This document shows, piece by piece, positions 59,415 through 64,000 of a stretch of 64,000 bases of DNA. The DNA comes from Crataegus laevigata (lineage: Eukaryota; Streptophyta; Magnoliopsida; Rosales; Rosaceae): assembly GCA_963580275.1 (NCBI GenBank), contig OY756940.1, positions 38,298,401-38,362,400 on the forward strand, read 5' to 3'. Position numbers and translations under genes: made by a program. Position 1 is the first letter of the stretch. Each line of letters opens with the position of its first letter. The notes under the pieces were generated by a model. The model saw only the letters and a program-made list of their open reading frames with translations, was not told where the DNA came from and did not search any database.

Positions 59415-61176
59415 ATTTTTGTTGGAAATGTGCCCTAAAACCAATCATATGATGATACTTTACGGACATTTCACAAAGTTAAACTAATGTAGTTTATATA
59501 TAAAGGGCAAAGGTTATTGTTTGAGCCGTCTCATATAAATGTTATATGCTTAAACGATAAGTCCAAGGAATATGTAATTGGGAGAATGTAATCTAAAGAA
59601 GTTAGATTCATGAGACCATTCTTTCGTATACATATCCTAAATGTTCCTGATCATAGGATTGCCAATTGGGCATTGATAGTCCGTTAAGATCAGTACATGC
59701 TATGTCTTCTCTTAGGGAGAGTGACTAGCCTCGAGTCATTGGTGTGTCTGACACCAAGACAAGTATGTAGGTGCTCAATAGAGAATGAGTTCACTGAACA
59801 CTATCAACGAAGAGTTCTCATATTCATGTCACATGAGAACTCATGGTTGGGATAATGCAAAGTAGTCTTTTGACCTGAGGCATCACAGTTGTCTTGTGGT
59901 TAGGTCCTTGATCTTTGATTATGTCAAAGTCACACCATCAGGAGGGTGTCCGCGGCATCGTCGGGGTTAAGTCACTTAGCCATGGAGGCAAGTGAATGCG
60001 CAACAAGGGATCTCTAACCTTCAAATCGTTTGAGGGAGAATACTCTATGATATGATTTAGAATCTCTGGCTAGAGTATGAATGAGATGAAGGAAGGCGTT
60101 CCAAATCACATTCAAGGTAATCATATAAGTACACGTATCACATTGGATAGTAGACATGAATAAACTATCAAACCAAACAATGTGGTCAAGAGTATTGTAT
60201 TAGAGAAAGACCGTATTGCATTGTAATCCTAAGCTGAATAGGTTCTCCACCTCTTCTGATTAGCTTGGGTAACCATGATATGCTGCTAGGTGTCACTGAT
60301 GGTTTGTGGAAGCCCTAAACGTGTATAAACACTAAAGGGAGAATTGAAAGTAAGTTTCAATTCACAATCGATTTGAAAGAGTTTTAATCGCCCACTGCCT
60401 CGCTAAAAGGAACCTAATGGATCGTACACCGTGTAAGGTAGAGATTGAAGATTCAACGGAGATGAGTAAGAATAATTAAATGGTTTAATTATTTATGGCA
60501 AGGATTAATTAATATGTTAATTAATCAAACGAATAAGTTCGTTAAAGACCTCGGGATAGTTTTGGACCTTAAGGCCCAATGATTCACAAAGGCCCAAATA
60601 GCCCAATAAACACCCAATGGCCGGCCATGTTAGAGATGGAGTAAACTTGGACTTATTTACAAGTTTGCCACTCAAATGAATTAAGGTATAAGTATGACTT
60701 TATAGCCAAAATTCATTTAGGGTTCTTTTTGGGGAAATTGGAGAGAACACAAACTCTTTTTCTCTCTAAAGAGGCCGGCCACCTAGAGGGGATTATCTAG
60801 CAATCTCTTTTCCTCTAGGTCACTCATTTCTTCTTAAATCTAACCTTGGTGAAGAAACTTAGAGGTTCTCAATTTTGGGAACTTGGAGAAACCTTTTCTT
60901 CCATCCAAATCCATAGATCTAAGATGCAAGGAATGAAGGCCCTCTCTTTGGGTGATTAGCATTTGCTTATGCAAAGAGGAATCTACAAAGGTATAAATTT
61001 CAACTCACTTTGTTTTGAGTTGATTATAGGTTCACCAATCTACTAGGCTTTGAACATTCATGGGTAATGTTTTGTTTTTAAGTATATGCAAGCATGATTC
61101 CGCCTTTAATTTGTTAATTGCATGCTATTGATGTTGCTTAAATGAACATGTTTTCATAAAATAATCCTTCAATTTT
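59415..61176 (+). mobile_element. Solo copia LTR with 5-bp TSD ATTTT
   Basis: The LTR at 59420-61171 is full length (TGTTGGAAATGTGCCC to CCTTCA) and of the 7423-9230 family. ATTTT flanks it at 59415-59419 and 61172-61176. Intact TSDs around one LTR show that a complete element lost its interior by LTR-LTR recombination. It is clearly more diverged than the 1-9230 pair. Confidence 0.92.
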
Positions 61177-62199
61177 CATTTTTGAATCACTCAATTTCAT
61201 TGAGTATTGACAAAGTTATGGACGTTTAAAGTTTTTCCATTTTTTCGGCAAGTTACCTAATTTCCAGTGGACCAGTTGCCTTTTAGGCCATTTTCTAGCC
61301 ATCTCCAACCAATTTGGCCATTTCTGTAGTTTCCGACGACCGGCGACCAAATAAAAACAAGAGAAGGAAAAAGAAAGGGCCCAAACCCTTAACCTATTGA
61401 CTTGCATTCGACTCGGTCCATTGCAAAATTTGAAGGGAAATATTCCGTTAAAGTTAACTGTTGACTGTTAGTTGAGTTTTTCGAAATTTTCTCGGAAAAT
61501 CTCCTAGGCTAATTTCGACTATCCGAGTCCATTTTTGGCATCCATTTAGTGAAATTCCAAAGGTTTAACGTAGTTGACCACCTCAGCAACTCGGTTGACT
61601 TTTTGGTTGACCATTGACTTTTTAAGAAAATTACCCGGGACCCTTCTTGTAACACCCCGCCCTAAAATATTTATTCTCAGAAAATAATTCCAATGATAGG
61701 CCCAATTCAACACTCTTGTTTAATTTATTAGCATTCCACATTATTCTTTAATAAAAATTTCCTAATTACTCACATAAGTATACCACCAAATTTACTTAGC
61801 AAAACATACATTTATATTTTTAATTTTAGCACCAATCCCTTCTCTTCACTCTAATTCCCAACAAGAGATCAAACTCAATCATTTAATTACCATAATTCAT
61901 AATTCCTTACCTAAATTTATTAATCGTTCACAAAATCTATAACCAAAATTTAATTATAAAAAACATAAGATTTAATTTTATAATTAATCACCAAGTTTCT
62001 TACTTGGCTCAATTTCTCAATCAAAGATTTGTCTCGATTATTTAAGGCTGCATCTAACACTGTTAGACTGCCTATGTACCCTTGAGTGGGATCAAGCCTT
62101 TGATAGTTCACATTTCAATAGTTTATTCTCATAGCCCACACCTGGAGCTTTTCTCTCGAACACTGGGTCTTTATGCCCATTCAACCACATCTCCACATT

Positions 62200-62375
62200 C
62201 CGTGGGTCATTTCACCCAAATCAACATTCACGGGGTTCTTTTCCGCCCAAATCAACATCCATGGGCTTTTTCGCCCAAATCAACATCGACGGGCTTTTTT
62301 TTTCGCCCAAACCAACATCCACGGGCTCGTTTTGCCCAACCAACATTCCTCCCATTCCATGGGCTATCACGTCCA
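62200..62375 (+). repeat. Minisatellite, about 30 bp, in TRIM-like element
   Basis: Six units share GCCCAAATCAACATCCA followed by GGGCTTTTT with length changes in the T run. They sit in the non-coding interior. Confidence 0.75.
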
Positions 62376-62513
62376 AATTCAACATTTCTCAAATTGCACA
62401 AGTATAGTACGACTTTTCCCTCTACTTATCACAATTTCACAATCATCTTAGTATTCAAATTCCCATAATGCATAACATAATATCAATCCAATTAACTTTA
62501 TTTCATGATATTC

Positions 62514-62516
<3 letters not shown>

Positions 62517-62566
<50 letters not shown>

Positions 62567-62622
62567 CCATGTATGTATCTCACACACACACACACGCACA
62601 CACATATATATATACACACACA
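62517..62622 (+). repeat. Microsatellites (AT)n then (CA)n
   Basis: A long AT run (about 62519-62565) is followed by CA runs (62582-62620). Length here is likely to vary between individuals. Confidence 0.9.
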
Positions 62623-63167
62623 TCACATGAATGTCACTTTATTCACAAAAATTATAAAATCATGTAACCACAATACATATCATAATTCATACCACCAATA
62701 ACTCGGGAAAATTGCATATTGTAGAATAGGATCATTCGCTCTTATACCATTTTGTAACACCCCGCCCTGAAATATTTATTCTCGGGAAATAATTCCAATG
62801 ACAGGGCCAATTCAACACTCTTGTTTAATTTATTACCATTACACATTATCTTTAATTAAAATTTCCTAATTACTCACATAAGTATACCACCAAATTTACT
62901 TAGCAAAACATACATTTATATTTTTAATTTTAACACCAATCCCTTCTCTTCACTCTAATTCCCAACAAGAGATCAAACTCAATTATTTAATTACCATAAT
63001 TCATAATTCCTTACCTAAATTTATTAATCGTTCAGAAAATCTATAACCAAAATTTAATTACCAAAAACATAAGATTTAATTTTATAATTAATCACCAAAT
63101 TTCTTACTTAACTTAATTTCTCAATCAAAGATTTGTCTTGATTATTTAAGGCTGCATCTAACACTAT

Positions 63168-63753
63168 TAGACTGTCACATCCCAGTCTACATAACAAGAT
63201 ATTGTCTGCTTTGGGCCCAGCCTGCACAGTTTTGTTCTTGGGTTCTTGGGCCTTCCTTGGGGGTTACCCATCCTAGGAGTGCTCTCACCCAAACTCGCTT
63301 AAATTCAGAGTTCTTATGGGATCCGAAGCCAATGAGTTCCCAAAACGCATTTTGCTAGGAAGAGATGGGCATGTACATATATGGCATAGAGGATCCTCTC
63401 CTCTGGAGGATGAGGGACTTTACAATTCACCCCCCCTTAGGGACCCAATGTCCTCATTGGCACACTTTAGGCCATGAAGTGGCTCTGATACCAAATTGTC
63501 ACATCTCAGTCCGCATATCAAGATATTATCCTCTTTGAGCTCGGCCCACACATTTTTGTTCTTGGGTTCTTGGGCCTTCTTAGGAGGTCACCCATCCTGG
63601 GACCATTCTTGCCCAAACTCGCTTAACTTCAGAGTTCTTATGGGATCTGAAGCCAGTGAGTTCCCAAAACGGGTCTTGCTAGGAAAAGATGGGCATGTAC
63701 ATATAAGGCATAAAAGATCCTCTCCCCTGGGCGATGTGGGACCTTACATAGAC
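63168..63753 (-). mobile_element. Cassandra-type TRIM with 5S rRNA-like LTRs
   Basis: Two 252-bp LTRs (63173-63424 and 63497-63748) flank a 72-bp interior. On the minus strand LTRs begin TGTAAGGTCCCACATC or TGTAAAGTCCC and end in TGTGACA. A tRNA-Met primer site (TGGTATCAGAGCC) and a G-rich purine tract border the interior. TAGAC at 63168-63172 and 63749-63753 is a perfect TSD. Each LTR contains a 5S rRNA-like segment. The element encodes no protein and relies on others to move. Confidence 0.92.
63586..63650 (-). other. 5S rRNA-like segment in Cassandra 5' LTR
   Basis: The minus strand reads AGTTAAGCGAGTTTGGGC then CAGGATGGGTGACC, matching 5S box A and box C with a few changes. A copy lies at 63262-63325 in the other LTR. 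It is part of the retroelement and not a genuine 5S gene. Confidence 0.85.
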
Positions 63754-64000
63754 TACCTTTGTATCCTTAAGTGGGATCAAGCCTTTCGTAGTTCACATTT
63801 CATTATGTTCTCCATTTCCGAAAATATTCTAGTATCGGCCATAAATTAACGTTAGCTTTCACAATCGAATAACATCAAACGGTTACCAATTATAGATTCA
63901 AAATATCAAAATTTGCATGAAAAAGGCAGCGTCGGGCCATTTTCCATGTGTCACCACACGTGCCGCCGTGGTATGGCGGTTTTTGGTGAACGAAAACCCA

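Larger units (their letters stand above)
61648..63802 (-). mobile_element. Small LTR (TRIM-like) element, minus strand
   Basis: Two direct repeats of about 470 bp, 61648-62117 and 62753-63802 (the latter holding Cassandra), start TGTAACACCCCGCCCT in plus order. Just left of the right copy, GCTCTTATACCA is the reverse of a tRNA-Met-like primer site, so the element reads on the minus strand. Its 0.63 kb interior encodes nothing. The outer LTR ends are not certain and no TSD was confirmed. Confidence 0.65.
58504..64000 (+). repeat. Gypsy LTR, interrupted twice, runs off the window
   Basis: It starts TGTAACAACCTGTCCC, like other gypsy LTRs here, and holds a CT-rich leader (58950-58975). A solo copia LTR (59420-61171) and a small LTR element (61648-63802) interrupt it. 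The last 200 bp (a GC-rich stretch with CACGTGCCGCCGTGG) appear to continue it. No end is visible. Confidence 0.6.

Noticed and set aside
63168..63753. Genuine 5S rRNA genes
   Set aside because: The 5S-like segments are inside two LTRs with primer site, purine tract and TSD, so this is a Cassandra TRIM.

Overview
This is plant nuclear DNA, from a eudicot and most likely a woody Rosaceae (apple/pear type). The two host genes have plant intron-exon structure. The repeats are typical plant families: Ty1/copia and Ty3/gypsy LTR elements, a LINE, a hAT element, a Cassandra-type TRIM carrying a 5S rRNA-like segment, and a short TIR element I associate with apple. The species call is inference. Everything was read by eye, so repeat boundaries without a stated target-site duplication (TSD) are approximate.

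Layout. (1) 1-19010 is a nest. A copia element (1-9230) sits in a related copia LTR (9231-10335), which sits in the gag of a Tekay/Del-like gypsy element (10337-17220). That gypsy element lies in an old endogenous pararetrovirus remnant (17221-about 19010). The copia LTRs are almost identical although its gag-pol is thoroughly decayed. (2) 19018-19957 is a non-autonomous TIR element. (3) 20071-26545 is a LINE whose 5' half is inverted relative to its 3' half, with a poly-A tail and a shared flanking duplication, the structure expected from twin priming. (4) 26664-32759 is an intron-containing cytosolic ribosomal protein eS8 (RPS8) locus. The LINE lies about 110 bp upstream of its ATG. A 3.8 kb hAT element holding nine 346-bp tandem units sits exactly at its first splice acceptor, and exon 3 carries a frameshifting deletion, so this copy looks dead. 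(5) 33300-34520 holds a gypsy chromodomain remnant and a short TIR element.

(6) 35548-42177 (minus strand) is an apparently intact 12-exon SEC23 gene, 773 codons, encoding the COPII inner-coat GTPase-activating subunit. It is the one convincing functional protein gene here. (7) 42577-49569 is a minus-strand copia element about 400 bp upstream of SEC23. Its 3' LTR has a TATA box pointing toward SEC23. (8) 49697-53866 is more nested debris: a copia LTR, a gypsy LTR plus pol tail in reverse, and a copia LTR in reverse abutting a forward copy of its own 5' end. (9) 53870-58500 is gene-poor, with a SINE-like piece, small tandem duplications and degenerate LTRs. (10) 58504-64000 is a gypsy LTR interrupted by a solo copia LTR (TSD ATTTT) and by a small LTR element. 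That small element was itself hit by a Cassandra TRIM (TSD TAGAC).

I found no CRISPR, bacterial operon or wholly new coding system. The most unusual items are the hAT insertion whose TSD rebuilt a splice acceptor, the satellite array inside it, the twin-primed LINE, the 'young LTRs, dead pol' copia element, and a thrice-repeated compensating hairpin inside a gypsy LTR.
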